From positions 39,414 through 83,884 of the forward strand of contig JAQSCW010000023.1 of the NCBI GenBank assembly GCA_029945625.1: DNA of 44,471 bases, written 5' to 3'. The position numbers were made by a program, and so were the translations under genes. Of the stretch, positions 9,632-18,648 are shown in pieces (the first letter of the stretch is position 1; the number at the start of each line of letters is the position of its first letter). The DNA is from a bacterium (lineage in GTDB: Bacteria > Bacteroidota > Bacteroidia > B-17B0 > Aurantibacillaceae). The notes below the pieces were generated by a model. That model saw only the letters and a program-made list of their open reading frames with translations. It was not told the origin of the DNA and did not search any database.

Positions 9632-10438
9632 ATGAAACTACTCTTAACATTCCATTTATCTCTGTTTTGCTGGATAGCCCTGCAGAGTCAAACCATCAGC
9701 ATCTCACCTCAGGTAATAAATGCTGCAGGCGATCACCGGGCAATCGGGTCCTCGGGTATTTACCTCACCGATAATGTGGGAGAACCCTTTACCGAAACCA
9801 TTTATGGCAATGCCGGTAAATTTATGATCACGCAAGGGTTCATACAACCTGAAACGGTGACTCAGGCCGGCTTTACACTCAATGCCATTCAACAAAGTTT
9901 GCAGTGTTTGGATAAGGAAGACGATGCCTTTATTGCGCTCACACTAACAAGCACCATCGATACGAGTAAGTACCGCGCCAAATATTTCTGGACCCCGTCG
10001 AGTGTTTGTCCGAATAACGACTGTGCCAAAATCGACACCTTAAAACCGGGAGCATACAGCGTTATGGTGCGGATTTCTTATACCACCAATGTGGGGGTTG
10101 TTCGTTTTGATTCTATCCCAAGGAATTTTCAGATTGATCAGGCCACGCAAAATTGTATCATAAAAGTGTTCAGTGGAATTAGCGCGAACAACGACGGAAA
10201 AAATGATTTCTTCTCCATCGAAAACATCAAAGAATTTCCGAATAACCGGGTTACTATTTATAACCGTTGGGGAACTCAACTGGCCGACATTAACGGCTAC
10301 GATAACGAGAAGCCCGAGAAACGCTGGCCAAGCCAGGAAGAAGCGGATAAATTACCTTCCAGTACCTATTTCTATATCATAGAACTTGAAAAAGGAAAGA
10401 ATCCGGTGAAGGGTTGGGTTGAATTAATAAAAAATTAA
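9632..10438 (+). CDS. Secreted protein with T9SS type B (gliding-motility-type) C-terminal sorting domain
   Basis: A TTG lies 9 bases upstream in frame, but the ATG at 9632 begins a clear signal peptide (MKLLLTFHLSLFCWIALQSQ), giving 268 residues. An N-terminal segment with NVGEPFTETIYGNAGKF and ITQGF resembles a short domain often found in Bacteroidota secreted proteins. A middle Cys-containing beta region follows. The C-terminal 95 residues carry the type B sorting-domain hallmarks: SANNDGKNDFF, FPNNRVTIYNRWG, and near the end SSTYFYIIELEKG and KGWVELIKN. This domain directs export through the type IX secretion system. The gene starts 18 bases after the C1q fibre gene and ends 5 bases before the porP/sprF-like gene, the usual pairing for type B substrates. 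It could be an anchor or adaptor for the fibres; that role is inference. Confidence 0.88.
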   Translation: MKLLLTFHLSLFCWIALQSQTISISPQVINAAGDHRAIGSSGIYLTDNVGEPFTETIYGNAGKFMITQGFIQPETVTQAGFTLNAIQQSLQCLDKEDDAFIALTLTSTIDTSKYRAKYFWTPSSVCPNNDCAKIDTLKPGAYSVMVRISYTTNVGVVRFDSIPRNFQIDQATQNCIIKVFSGISANNDGKNDFFSIENIKEFPNNRVTIYNRWGTQLADINGYDNEKPEKRWPSQEEADKLPSSTYFYIIELEKGKNPVKGWVELIKN

Positions 10439-10443
10439 TCACA

Positions 10444-11355
10444 ATGAAAAAGATCTATACCATAGTATTATTTTCTGCTTTTTGTCTCAGAGGCAATGCG
10501 CAGCAGGATCCACAGTACAGTCTTTACCAGTTCAATCAAATGATCCTGAACCCTGCGTATGCCGGATCTCGAGAGGGTTTCTCAGCCGTAGCTTCCAACA
10601 GGCAGCAATGGGTGGGATTTAATGATGCGCCACGCACCACCTGCGCGAGTATTCACACGCCCATTATGAGTAAAAATATTGGCTTAGGTCTCACCTTAAC
10701 GAATGACCTCATGGGTCCGCGCGACGTTACCAGTATTTATGCCAATGTGGCCTACATGCTTAAAATTACCAATCACACCCGTTTGTCGTTTGGGCTAAAT
10801 GCAGGCTATAACCGTTATCAGTTCCATTTTGATAAAATCACCTGGAAAGAAGGAGAGGCTCCATCGGACTTATTTTCAAATCAAACGTCAGGAACACTTG
10901 ATATTAACGGAGGTTTATACTTAAAGAGCAGAAACTACTTTGTGGGAGTTAGTGCCAGCCATATTAATAATCCAAGCGCGTATTCGTACGATGCCGGAAA
11001 AGTGACGTATAAATTGCAAACGCACTTCTTCATCACTGCGGGGTATTCATTTATTTTGGATAAGGATGTTGTTTTTGCGCCAACCGTATTAGTGAAACTG
11101 GTAGACGGCCACATGAACAGCGACATAAATGCCAATTTCTTTTTGATGAAAAAAATGTGGCTGGGTGCATTTTACCGCACCGGTTACGGACCGGGCATGT
11201 TGTTTCAATATTATATTACAAATCCGCTGCGGGTGGGCATGTCCTATGACACAGGGCTGCAGGCAGCACGACGTTTAGGTCCAAGTTTTGAATTGATGTT
11301 AGGTTATGATTTCGCAGGTACAAAAGCAAAAATGGTTAATCCGAGATTTTTATAA
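10444..11355 (+). CDS. PorP/SprF family type IX secretion outer-membrane protein
   Basis: This 303-residue protein has a signal peptide (MKKIYTIVLFSAFCLRGNAQ) followed directly by the family signature QDPQYSLYQFNQMILNPAYAG. The rest alternates like a beta barrel (GLGLTLTNDLMGP, YANVAYMLKI, LRVGMSYDTG). Family members sit in the outer membrane. SprF is needed to deliver the type B substrate SprB to the surface, and PorP binds PorE and helps link the T9SS motor. The position directly after a type B substrate gene and before a PorE-like gene suggests a dedicated partner for that substrate. Genomes of this group usually carry many porP/sprF paralogues, so this need not be the core housekeeping copy. 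Confidence 0.94.
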   Translation: MKKIYTIVLFSAFCLRGNAQQDPQYSLYQFNQMILNPAYAGSREGFSAVASNRQQWVGFNDAPRTTCASIHTPIMSKNIGLGLTLTNDLMGPRDVTSIYANVAYMLKITNHTRLSFGLNAGYNRYQFHFDKITWKEGEAPSDLFSNQTSGTLDINGGLYLKSRNYFVGVSASHINNPSAYSYDAGKVTYKLQTHFFITAGYSFILDKDVVFAPTVLVKLVDGHMNSDINANFFLMKKMWLGAFYRTGYGPGMLFQYYITNPLRVGMSYDTGLQAARRLGPSFELMLGYDFAGTKAKMVNPRFL

Positions 11356-11362
11356 GACGACT

Positions 11363-14095
11363 ATGTTAAAACGATATTTTTATTTGTTCGCGTTTGTGGT
11401 TTCTGTTGCCGGTACCACATTTTCGCAGATCTCCGCCGTATTCTCCCCTATGGAGAGAGCCGATAAACTCTATAAAAACGGAGAATACTTCAGGGCTATT
11501 CCTATCTATAAAAAGGAGGCCCGTTCAAAAGACCCTGCGCATAAACAAGACTCCTATGTAAAGCTGGGAAACTGTTACAAGGCCATAAATAATTATCCTT
11601 CAGCTGAAGATGCGTACAAAAATGCAACTGAGAGTGGGGGAGAAATTGAACCGGAAGTATATTATAACTACGCTCAAATATTAAAAACCAATAATAAATA
11701 CGAAGAAGCAGCTACACAATACGACAATTACTTGAAGGTGAGTCCGAATGATGAGCGTGCTAAAAAGGCAAGAAAGTTTTGTAAAGAAGTAAAATCCTAT
11801 CTGTCGAAGCCCATTGAATACAAAGTCACCAATGTGGGAGCAATCAATACCGAGAAAGCTGAATTCTCACCCTATGTCATGAATAATAAATTGATGTTTA
11901 TTGCAGAGCGCGCCAATTTTGATTTTGTGAGTTATGAGGTGAGTGACTACAGTGGCCAGCCCTATTTTAACATGTATGTTTCGGCCATTTCCGATAAAGA
12001 TCTGAAGAAGGAAAAACCTTTTTCAAAAAATATTAATACTGCGTACGATGATGGTCCGGGCTGTTTGAGCCCCGATGGCATGATGCTGTATTTTACCCGA
12101 TCTGATTATGTGAATAAAAAGAATTTTGTGAATCAGGCGAAAATATACACTGCTGTAAGCTCTGATAAATCGTGGAAAAAAATAAAACCTATTGAATTGA
12201 ACAACGATGATTATTCCATCGCGCACCCGAGTATCAGTTCTGATAACACCATGTTATTTTTTACCAGTAATATGCCCGGTGGCTTTGGCGGTAAAGATAT
12301 TTGGGTGTCGACCCGCACGGGCGAGAGCTGGGGAGAGCCGGTGAATTTGGGTCCTGATATCAATACCAGTGGCGACGAAATGTTTCCATCGGTGCGTAAA
12401 GACGGGGTGTTATTCTTTTCGTCGAATGGTTTGCCCGGTTTTGGTGGATTGGATATTTACACTGCCAAACAGGAACAGGGCAAGTGGATTATGCAGCGCA
12501 ACGAGGGTTTAGATATTAATAGCAGTGCCGATGATTTCGGGATCACGTTTTTGAATGATACAGTTGGTTATTTTTCTTCCAACCGTGCGGGCGGCAAAGG
12601 CAACGATGATATTTACCGGTACGAATACAATCCTAAATCAATGGTGATTTCGGGTAGTGTATTGTTAACTGAGAACATTGAGGATAAAGCAAAGGGAAAG
12701 AAAGTAGTGTTGATGGATGAAAACGGAAACGCAGTAGATAGTACAGTAACCGATGCCAAAGGTTATTTTGAATTCAAGAATCTGGATCCCGATAAAAAAT
12801 ACATGACCTCCATTGATGAAGAAGATCCTGAATTATCGGGGAAAGCCCGGTTCTTTTTAGCGGATAACGACAGCACCATTCACCGTGTTACCGGGAAGTA
12901 TAAGAATAACCGTTTTGTGTTTAAGAACCTGCCGGTAGATCCGAATGGCTTGCCTGAAATGTACACCGAAGACGATCTGGTTTTTGCCGGAACATTGGTA
13001 AGGAATGACAAAGAAGGACTGAAGAATGTGAAATTAAAATTGGTGAACGATTTTGGGGATGTGGTAGAAGAAACAACTACCAATGAGTTCGGAGCATTTG
13101 CTTTCAGAAACATTCCGTCTGATCAAAATTATATGGTATCGGTAGTGGACGAGGGAGCACTCGACCTTCCGGAGGGCACTAAAATTACCTTGAATAACAA
13201 AGTGGGCAAAGAAGTGCGGTCCTTTTACAAAGGGAAGGGGGCTTTCACATTTAAGGTGTTAAATACCGATCAAACCTTGCTGAATGATATGAGTGCCGAA
13301 GATGCCAATTTGGAGATGGGGATTTACGGTTATATGTACGATCAAGACAAACGACCGCTGCCCAATATTAAATTGCATGTGAAAGATGAAGATGGCAGTA
13401 ATCCACGTGATTGGGTCACCACCGATGCCGGTAAATTTGACTTTACAGACCTTTCGGCCGCTAAGAATTATATCTTTGAAACAGATGCCAACGATCCGGG
13501 CTTAAAAGGCGTGGAAAAGATTTATATAGCCGATAATAAAGGTCGCGTTTATAAGATTGTAGACCTATCTAATGGAAAATTCTCGTTCAGAATCCTTGAG
13601 GAAGATAAATTCTCACTTGGAGAATTCGTATTGGTTGATCCTTGGTTAAAAGTTACTGATACCAAAAAGGAAGTGAAGAAGGGGAAGAAAGATATAAAAG
13701 AGCCTGAGCCGGAAGAGGAATCGGAATTGAGTATTACCATTGTTGAGAATATTTATTATCCCTATGGCGTTTGGGAGATTGACGCGGATGGCATGGCGGT
13801 ATTAGACCGTGCTGTAGATGCACTGAATGATTATCCCAAGTTGGTGATGGAGATCAGTTCGCATACCGATTCGCAGTCGAGCTCCGAGTTCAATTTGGGC
13901 CTTTCGAAGAAACGAGCACAAACAGCAGTAGATTATGTGGTAAGCAAGGGGATTTCTCCAACGCGCTTAAAAGCTACAGGTTATGGCGAAACACGACTAT
14001 TAAATAAATGCGCCGATGGGGTGGAGTGCAGCGATGCCGAACACAAGATTAACCGCCGCACCGAATTTAAGATCACCAAACCCATTAAACGGTAA
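11363..14095 (+). CDS. PorE-like OmpA family protein (TPR, beta-propeller, regulatory-like domains, OmpA)
   Basis: The frame opens at 11306 inside the preceding gene, but the ATG at 11363, 7 bases after that gene's stop, begins a signal peptide (MLKRYFYLFAFVVSVAGTTFSQ). The protein is 910 residues. Domain order: TPR-like helices (about 25-150); PD40/WD40-type propeller repeats (about 172-420; for example HPSISSDNTMLFFTSNMPGG); three copies of a carboxypeptidase-regulatory-like beta domain of about 115 residues (about 429-770, each with a DAKGYFEF/NEFGAFAF/DAGKFDF turn); a Lys/Glu-rich linker; and an OmpA peptidoglycan-binding domain (about 794-905, SSHTDSQSSSEFNLGLSKKRA). This is the architecture of Porphyromonas gingivalis PorE, which links the T9SS to peptidoglycan, except that three regulatory-like domains are present. 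No lipobox cysteine is seen. It probably works with the adjacent PorP-like protein. Confidence 0.9.
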   Translation: MLKRYFYLFAFVVSVAGTTFSQISAVFSPMERADKLYKNGEYFRAIPIYKKEARSKDPAHKQDSYVKLGNCYKAINNYPSAEDAYKNATESGGEIEPEVYYNYAQILKTNNKYEEAATQYDNYLKVSPNDERAKKARKFCKEVKSYLSKPIEYKVTNVGAINTEKAEFSPYVMNNKLMFIAERANFDFVSYEVSDYSGQPYFNMYVSAISDKDLKKEKPFSKNINTAYDDGPGCLSPDGMMLYFTRSDYVNKKNFVNQAKIYTAVSSDKSWKKIKPIELNNDDYSIAHPSISSDNTMLFFTSNMPGGFGGKDIWVSTRTGESWGEPVNLGPDINTSGDEMFPSVRKDGVLFFSSNGLPGFGGLDIYTAKQEQGKWIMQRNEGLDINSSADDFGITFLNDTVGYFSSNRAGGKGNDDIYRYEYNPKSMVISGSVLLTENIEDKAKGKKVVLMDENGNAVDSTVTDAKGYFEFKNLDPDKKYMTSIDEEDPELSGKARFFLADNDSTIHRVTGKYKNNRFVFKNLPVDPNGLPEMYTEDDLVFAGTLVRNDKEGLKNVKLKLVNDFGDVVEETTTNEFGAFAFRNIPSDQNYMVSVVDEGALDLPEGTKITLNNKVGKEVRSFYKGKGAFTFKVLNTDQTLLNDMSAEDANLEMGIYGYMYDQDKRPLPNIKLHVKDEDGSNPRDWVTTDAGKFDFTDLSAAKNYIFETDANDPGLKGVEKIYIADNKGRVYKIVDLSNGKFSFRILEEDKFSLGEFVLVDPWLKVTDTKKEVKKGKKDIKEPEPEEESELSITIVENIYYPYGVWEIDADGMAVLDRAVDALNDYPKLVMEISSHTDSQSSSEFNLGLSKKRAQTAVDYVVSKGISPTRLKATGYGETRLLNKCADGVECSDAEHKINRRTEFKITKPIKR

Positions 14096-14097
14096 CT

Positions 14098-15270
14098 ATG
14101 AATGTTGTACTGTATGATGATGAACATATTTGGAAAAGTTTTCTTCCCATCACCTTCACCCGACCACTTTCTGAGATTAGAATAGGAATTCTCACCCTAA
14201 AGGAAAAATGGGAGCTCTGTTTGGGTGTGACCTGTAGTTGTTACACACAACCCTATTTAAGAAAGAAATATCCGGCCCTTCTTCATGCACATTCTATTTA
14301 TATAAATTCAAAATTCTCGCCCAACAAAGATCTTGGGCACATCCTTAAAAATTTATTGCCCAGTCAGGCACTTTACAAGGGAGAGCAATTACTTGCCTTT
14401 TGCGGGGATGAAAAAAACATGGAGGATCATTCGTTCCTGCAGCGCATTCAATACTCTAAGGAACTACTTGAAATTAATAACGTATGGGATCTTTTTCAAA
14501 AAAACGCGGAGGCGATCCGTCTCGATTTTGAATTGATAACCTCCGGCAGAAGCTCTGCTCCCTTAAGCAGCAGTGTAACCGTGATTGGCGACAAGCGTCT
14601 GATATTTCTGGAAGAAGGGGCACAAGCGGAAGCCTGTGTGCTAAATACAGTTGGGGGACCAATTTATTTAGGAAAGAATTCGGAGGTGATGGAAGGCTCA
14701 GCTGTTCGGGGTCCTTTTTCGTTGGGAGAAAAGAGCACTTTAAAATTAGGTACCAAAATATATGGGGCCACCACCATAGGGCCGCACTGTAAAATTGGCG
14801 GAGAAGTGACTAACAGTGTTATTTTGGGATACAGTAATAAAGCGCACGATGGTTTTTTAGGAAATTCAGTGATTGGTGAATGGTGCAATTTGGGAGCTGA
14901 TACCAATAATAGTAATCTGAAAAACAACTACGGAGAAGTAAAACTATTTAATTACGAAAAAAATAAACAAGTGGACACCGGTCTGCAATTTTGCGGCCTC
15001 ATTATGGGTGACCATTCTAAAAGTGGCATCAATACTATGTTTAATACCGGCACGGTGGTGGGGGTTGGTTGCAATATTTACGGTGGCGGTTTTCCGTCTA
15101 CGCATATTCCCGATTTTAGTTGGGGAGGAAGTGAGGGGATTGAAACCCACAGGATAGAGAAATTATTTGAAACTGCGGCGATCGTCTATGAACGAAGAGG
15201 CCTAAGTTTTACAGAAACCGACAGAGAAATATTGAAAGAAGTGTTTGAGCGGACGGTAGAGGACTATTAG
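14098..15270 (+). CDS. GlmU-like putative sugar nucleotidyltransferase
   Basis: This 390-residue cytoplasmic protein starts with MNVVLYDDEHIWKSFLPITF and TRPLSEIRIGILTLKEKWE, the characteristic opening of the Bacteroidota GlmU-family sugar nucleotidyltransferase. The usual GxGTRM nucleotide loop is replaced in this family. Residues about 165-340 form a left-handed beta-helix of hexapeptide repeats (IYLGKNSEVMEGSAV, TTIGPHCKIGGEVTNSVI, GHC-type turns), as in the acetyltransferase half of GlmU. The probable activity is UDP-GlcNAc or related nucleotide-sugar synthesis; the exact substrate cannot be read from the sequence. The start codon lies 2 bases after the stop of the PorE-like gene, so it is translated from the same transcript. 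Confidence 0.88.
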   Translation: MNVVLYDDEHIWKSFLPITFTRPLSEIRIGILTLKEKWELCLGVTCSCYTQPYLRKKYPALLHAHSIYINSKFSPNKDLGHILKNLLPSQALYKGEQLLAFCGDEKNMEDHSFLQRIQYSKELLEINNVWDLFQKNAEAIRLDFELITSGRSSAPLSSSVTVIGDKRLIFLEEGAQAEACVLNTVGGPIYLGKNSEVMEGSAVRGPFSLGEKSTLKLGTKIYGATTIGPHCKIGGEVTNSVILGYSNKAHDGFLGNSVIGEWCNLGADTNNSNLKNNYGEVKLFNYEKNKQVDTGLQFCGLIMGDHSKSGINTMFNTGTVVGVGCNIYGGGFPSTHIPDFSWGGSEGIETHRIEKLFETAAIVYERRGLSFTETDREILKEVFERTVEDY

Positions 15271-15324
15271 CATTTTTCCATCTAAAGCGGTTTTTAGAGA
15301 CCACGAAACCTAAGCGGGCTCCCC

Positions 15325-16122
15325 TTATATTTTAGTGGCCATTAACGAAAACATCAGGGGTAATTTATTTTCCAGGTGTTTGAATCTGAATTTTCCGGGC
15401 TCAAATTCCACCATGTTTTCAAAGCAGTTATAGGGAGAGTAATCGAATTCTTCAAACACATCCAATCGCAAGCCATTCGATAATAAGCCGGTGAGTACTT
15501 CAGAAGTAGGGTGATTCCAGCCCACAGTTTCACCGGAGATGGCCGCATGTCGATCGGTATAGGTGCCGTTTTCGTTCTCAAGGATGGGACCTGCGTTAAA
15601 ATAATTATGTACGATGTGCTCCATCTTAGTATCAAACATCCAGAGCACCGGATGAAAATCGGCGAAAACAAATTTGCCCTCAGGTTTCAAAAACTGTGAG
15701 ACGATTTTTGCCCACTTGTCAATGTCGGGTAACCAGCCAATGGTGCCGTAACTGGTGAATACAATATCAAATTGCCGGTGGAGGAATTGTGGCAATGAGT
15801 ATACATCGCAGCAAATAAAATCGCCCTTTAAACCCGTTTTTATGGCGAGCACTTCTGCGTGTTGGATGGCATTATCGGATAGGTCAACCCCGGTAACAAG
15901 AGCCCCCATGCGGGCCAGAGAGAGGGTGTCCTGCCCAAAATGACATTGCAGGTGTAGAATAGATTTGCCGCCTACATTGCCCAGTAATTTCAATTCAATT
16001 GCATGGAGCGAATTTCTGCCCGCAATAAAACTAGCCACATCGTAAAAGTCGGAGCTAATATGAACGTTTGTTCTTTTGTTCCAGGACGCTCTGTTTTTCT
16101 TTAAGTAATCTTGTTCTTCCAT
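15325..16122 (-). CDS. Class I SAM-dependent methyltransferase
   Basis: The frame allows a start at 16158, but the internal ATG ending at 16122 (MEEQDYLKKNRASWNKRTNV) fits family members better and gives 265 residues. SAM-binding motif I is ILHLQCHFGQDTLSLARMG, followed by VTGVDLSDNAI (acidic ribose-binding residue), ICCDVYSLP and the post-motif FVFADFHPV. The fold belongs to the small Bacteroidota methyltransferases annotated only as class I SAM-dependent; the substrate is unknown. It is convergent with the GlmU-like gene (54 bases between stops) and divergent from the beta-barrel gene at 16229. Confidence 0.88.
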   Translation of the reverse strand: MEEQDYLKKNRASWNKRTNVHISSDFYDVASFIAGRNSLHAIELKLLGNVGGKSILHLQCHFGQDTLSLARMGALVTGVDLSDNAIQHAEVLAIKTGLKGDFICCDVYSLPQFLHRQFDIVFTSYGTIGWLPDIDKWAKIVSQFLKPEGKFVFADFHPVLWMFDTKMEHIVHNYFNAGPILENENGTYTDRHAAISGETVGWNHPTSEVLTGLLSNGLRLDVFEEFDYSPYNCFENMVEFEPGKFRFKHLENKLPLMFSLMATKI

Positions 16123-16228
16123 GTGATTTCTTGATTTTAAACCAACATCTAAGTTCACAAAATAAACGCTACCTTCACACTATCTCAACAAATTACCCGT
16201 TTGAATTTGAACCCATAAATTATCAACC

Positions 16229-16951
16229 ATGAGAAAAGTAACAGTTGGTTTTATTTTTTTATTTTTTGCTTTAGGATCAAAGGCCCAGGTAGAAAAGGGC
16301 AGAATAATGCCGGGTGGCAATATTAATTACCAACAAAATTCACAGAAGACCAAGGCTACCAGTACAAATAGCGGATCAAAACAAGAAAACGCCAACTTTA
16401 ATACAGGAATTAGGTGTGGGTATTTTATCATGGATAATTTAATGGCCGGAATTCTGTTTAACATCGGTAAATATAAGGGGGAGGGAGAGAATATTATTTA
16501 CCAGGCTACTTCTCCAACAATACTGTATCACCAACGTGGAACAATGAATTCAGTGGGACTGTTTGGGAGATACTATCATATGTTGAGTAAAAGTAAATTT
16601 GCCGTATTTGTCCCACTCGATATCCGTTATGGAAAGGGAAATTCGTTAAATGAATCGCAGAATGTGGTTCAGGGAGTACCCACCACGGAAAATCGTTCTT
16701 CGTCGGATGACACCCAGTTTTCTGTGACAATGGGCCTGGGGCTAACTTATTTTGTAACCAAAAATATTGCCGTTGAGTCGTATTTTGGAAATTTCGGATA
16801 TTCCTACAGTAGTTCTATACTTAAAAGAGACGGGTATCCTGATCGGGAAAGTACGCAATCAGGATTTAATTCCAATTTGAATTTTAATTTGGCCACTATT
16901 TATCTGGGGGTGAATTTTTATTTTGGAGGAACCTCTGTCACAAAGCCATAA
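16229..16951 (+). CDS. Outer-membrane beta-barrel protein
   Basis: This 240-residue protein has a signal peptide (MRKVTVGFIFLFFALGSKAQ). The mature part has alternating amphipathic strands and aromatic girdles (GIRCGYFIMDNLMAGILFNIG, SVGLFGRYYHML, TMGLGLTYFVTKNIAVESYFG) and ends in NLATIYLGVNFYFGG. It is a small porin-like barrel of 8 to 10 strands. A Ser/Thr/Asn-rich stretch after the signal peptide is probably a loop. No partner is evident; the neighbours on both sides are unrelated. Confidence 0.82.
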   Translation: MRKVTVGFIFLFFALGSKAQVEKGRIMPGGNINYQQNSQKTKATSTNSGSKQENANFNTGIRCGYFIMDNLMAGILFNIGKYKGEGENIIYQATSPTILYHQRGTMNSVGLFGRYYHMLSKSKFAVFVPLDIRYGKGNSLNESQNVVQGVPTTENRSSSDDTQFSVTMGLGLTYFVTKNIAVESYFGNFGYSYSSSILKRDGYPDRESTQSGFNSNLNFNLATIYLGVNFYFGGTSVTKP

Positions 16952-17042
16952 CAAGAATAGCGGGAGGTGAAGACAGTCACTATACCTTTGTGCTTTAAAG
17001 AGAGCATTATGCAAGAATAGTCCGATCTTTCAAAACTTTCGG

Positions 17043-17050
17043 TACTTTTG
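17043..17050 (+). promoter_or_regulatory. Candidate -7 box for the SRPBCC gene
   Basis: TACTTTTG matches the Bacteroidota -7 consensus TAnnTTTG exactly and lies 12 bases before the ATG at 17063. No convincing TTTG sits at the right distance upstream. A second exact match (TACCTTTG) is at 16983-16990, so either could be used. Confidence 0.35.
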
Positions 17051-17062
17051 ATAAAATTTACG

Positions 17063-17521
17063 ATGGACAAACGATTTATTATTAATTCTATCACCATCCA
17101 TGCCGATAGAAACAAAGTTTGGTTAGCCTTAACAGATCCCCAACTCACCAAAAAATACATGTTTGGATGCGAGGCAGTGAGTGACTGGAAAAAAGGGAGT
17201 ACGTTGTTGTGGAAGGGGTTTTACGAAGGGAAGGAGATGGTATTTGTGAAAGGAAACATAACTGAGATCCATCCCGGAAAATTTCTGGCCTATACCACGT
17301 TTGATCCAAATAATACGTCGATGGCGGATGTGCCGGAGAATTACCTCACGGTAACCTATGATTTGCAGGAGAAAGGTGGAGAAACTCTTCTCACGGTGAG
17401 GCAGGGCGATTACAGCAAAGTGGCAGAAGGAGAAAAGAGATATGAAGAATCCTATAACAAGGGGGAAGGCTGGAATCCGATTCTGATCCAAATTAAGAAA
17501 CTAGTAGAAAGTAATTTATAA
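17063..17521 (+). CDS. SRPBCC (START/AHSA1-like) domain protein
   Basis: The frame opens at a TTG at 17048, but the ATG at 17063 (MDKRFIINSITIHADRNKVW) matches the usual start of this family and gives 152 residues. The N-terminal strand plus HADRNKVWLALTDPQLTKKYM, then GSTLLWKGFYEGKEMVFVKGNITEI and the C-terminal helix GWNPILIQIKKLVE are typical of the AHSA1-like helix-grip fold, which binds hydrophobic ligands or client proteins. The ligand is unknown. It ends 13 bases before the NYN gene, so co-transcription is likely. Confidence 0.85.
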   Translation: MDKRFIINSITIHADRNKVWLALTDPQLTKKYMFGCEAVSDWKKGSTLLWKGFYEGKEMVFVKGNITEIHPGKFLAYTTFDPNNTSMADVPENYLTVTYDLQEKGGETLLTVRQGDYSKVAEGEKRYEESYNKGEGWNPILIQIKKLVESNL

Positions 17522-17534
17522 GAGTAAACAAAAC

Positions 17535-18344
17535 ATGGTAGCACAAGACAAAAAAATTGCCGTATTGATTGACGGAGATAACGCGGATGCCACCTTAATT
17601 GAGCAGATTTTAAACGAAGCCTCGAAGTTTGGAAGGGTTACCATTAAGCGGATTTATGCCGACTTTACCACCACTCAAATGAATGGCTGGAAAAATCAGC
17701 TGAATATTTTTGCCATACGACCCATTCAAAAATTTGCTTATACAAAAGGTAAAAATTCAACCGACAGTGCCTTGATCATCGATGCCATGGATATTATGCA
17801 TTCGAAACTGGTGGATGGATTTTGTATTGTGTCGAGCGACAGTGATTATACCGGCATTGCGCATCGGGTGCGAGAAGAAGGATTGTTTGTGATGGGAATC
17901 GGGAAGGCACATACGCCCGAAGCATTTGTGAAGGCCTGTGAAAATTTTACTTATACCGAGATTTTAGCGCCAAAACAACGTCGGATCGAAAAGTCGGTGG
18001 AGAAAACGCAAGTAGTAGGAACACCTGCTCACAAGGTGACAAGCAAACCAATGCGTCAGATTCCTCAGGAGGTAAAGAAAGGACTCACCAATGTGATTAC
18101 GAAAGAGCCTATTGACATGGGGATTGTAAATAGTGCCTTTGAGATGGTTTTTGATGATATCAGTGGATTGGCCATGGCCAGTCAATTGGGTGCTGCCTTA
18201 AAAAAGGTTGATCCCACGTTTGATATTCGAAGTTATGGGCATACTTCTTTCAGCAAATTTATTGAAGCCCTTAAGCCACAATTTGAGATTGTGGTGCGCA
18301 AAGACAAACAAGGCCAAACGGTGATGGTAAAACGGAATAAGTAA
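17535..18344 (+). CDS. NYN (LabA/PIN-like) nuclease-fold protein with OST-HTH/LOTUS domain
   Basis: This 269-residue cytoplasmic protein has an N-terminal NYN domain (about 6-145). Acidic residues sit at the expected metal-binding positions: D13 and D15 in VLIDGDNAD, D77 in NSTDSALIIDAMD, and D102/D104 in VSSDSDYTGIAHRVREEG. After a basic linker, the C-terminus (about 195-269) is an OST-HTH/LOTUS domain (LGAALKKVDPTFDIRSYGHTSF, SKFIEALKPQFEIVVRKD), which in known families binds RNA, including G-quadruplexes. The combination suggests an RNase acting on specific RNAs. Its last 15 codons are copied into a tandem duplication downstream. Confidence 0.92.
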   Translation: MVAQDKKIAVLIDGDNADATLIEQILNEASKFGRVTIKRIYADFTTTQMNGWKNQLNIFAIRPIQKFAYTKGKNSTDSALIIDAMDIMHSKLVDGFCIVSSDSDYTGIAHRVREEGLFVMGIGKAHTPEAFVKACENFTYTEILAPKQRRIEKSVEKTQVVGTPAHKVTSKPMRQIPQEVKKGLTNVITKEPIDMGIVNSAFEMVFDDISGLAMASQLGAALKKVDPTFDIRSYGHTSFSKFIEALKPQFEIVVRKDKQGQTVMVKRNK

Positions 18345-18648
18345 TTCTGTTGGGCGAGTTTGAATTTTAGGAGTCTTTCTTATGCAATGGTAAATTGCTC
18401 CACTCACAGGCATGTGAAGATTGTTTATGAGATGGTGTATTGTAAGAATTTTAAAACGCGGCCCTTGTGTGAGGCTGAGGGATTGAGGCGGCAGCCTTGC
18501 GCGGGAAAGCAAAACATGGCGTAGCAGCGAGGAGGCTGAGGGCACGAAGCCCCCGCAGCGCACAGGCATTTTGCTTTTCAAACAAGCTAGAGCCGAAAGC
18601 CCGACCCTCCCGTGGCAGGAATAGAGTGGGCCGGGAGGGGCAGCCCCT
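18300..18648. repeat. 349-bp tandem duplication, copy 1 (includes 3' end of NYN gene)
   Basis: Bases 18300-18651 match 18649-19000 at 351 of 352 positions by eye, the only difference being c at 18631 versus t at 18980. The two copies share an AAA junction. Copy 1 holds the last 45 bases of the NYN gene with its stop, about 150 bases of AT-rich DNA, and a GC-rich block. Read on the minus strand from about 18648 to 18520, that block is a member of the dispersed repeat family also found at 35724 and 40771. A perfect 8-bp hairpin lies within it (CCCTCCCG 18605-18612 with CGGGAGGG 18632-18639). No convincing gene is present after 18344. Confidence 0.93.

Noticed and set aside
17535-18344. NYN-LOTUS gene as part of a new anti-phage defence island.
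   Set aside because: The neighbours (SRPBCC protein, CLC channel) are housekeeping-like, no other defence gene is near, and this domain pair is common outside defence loci.
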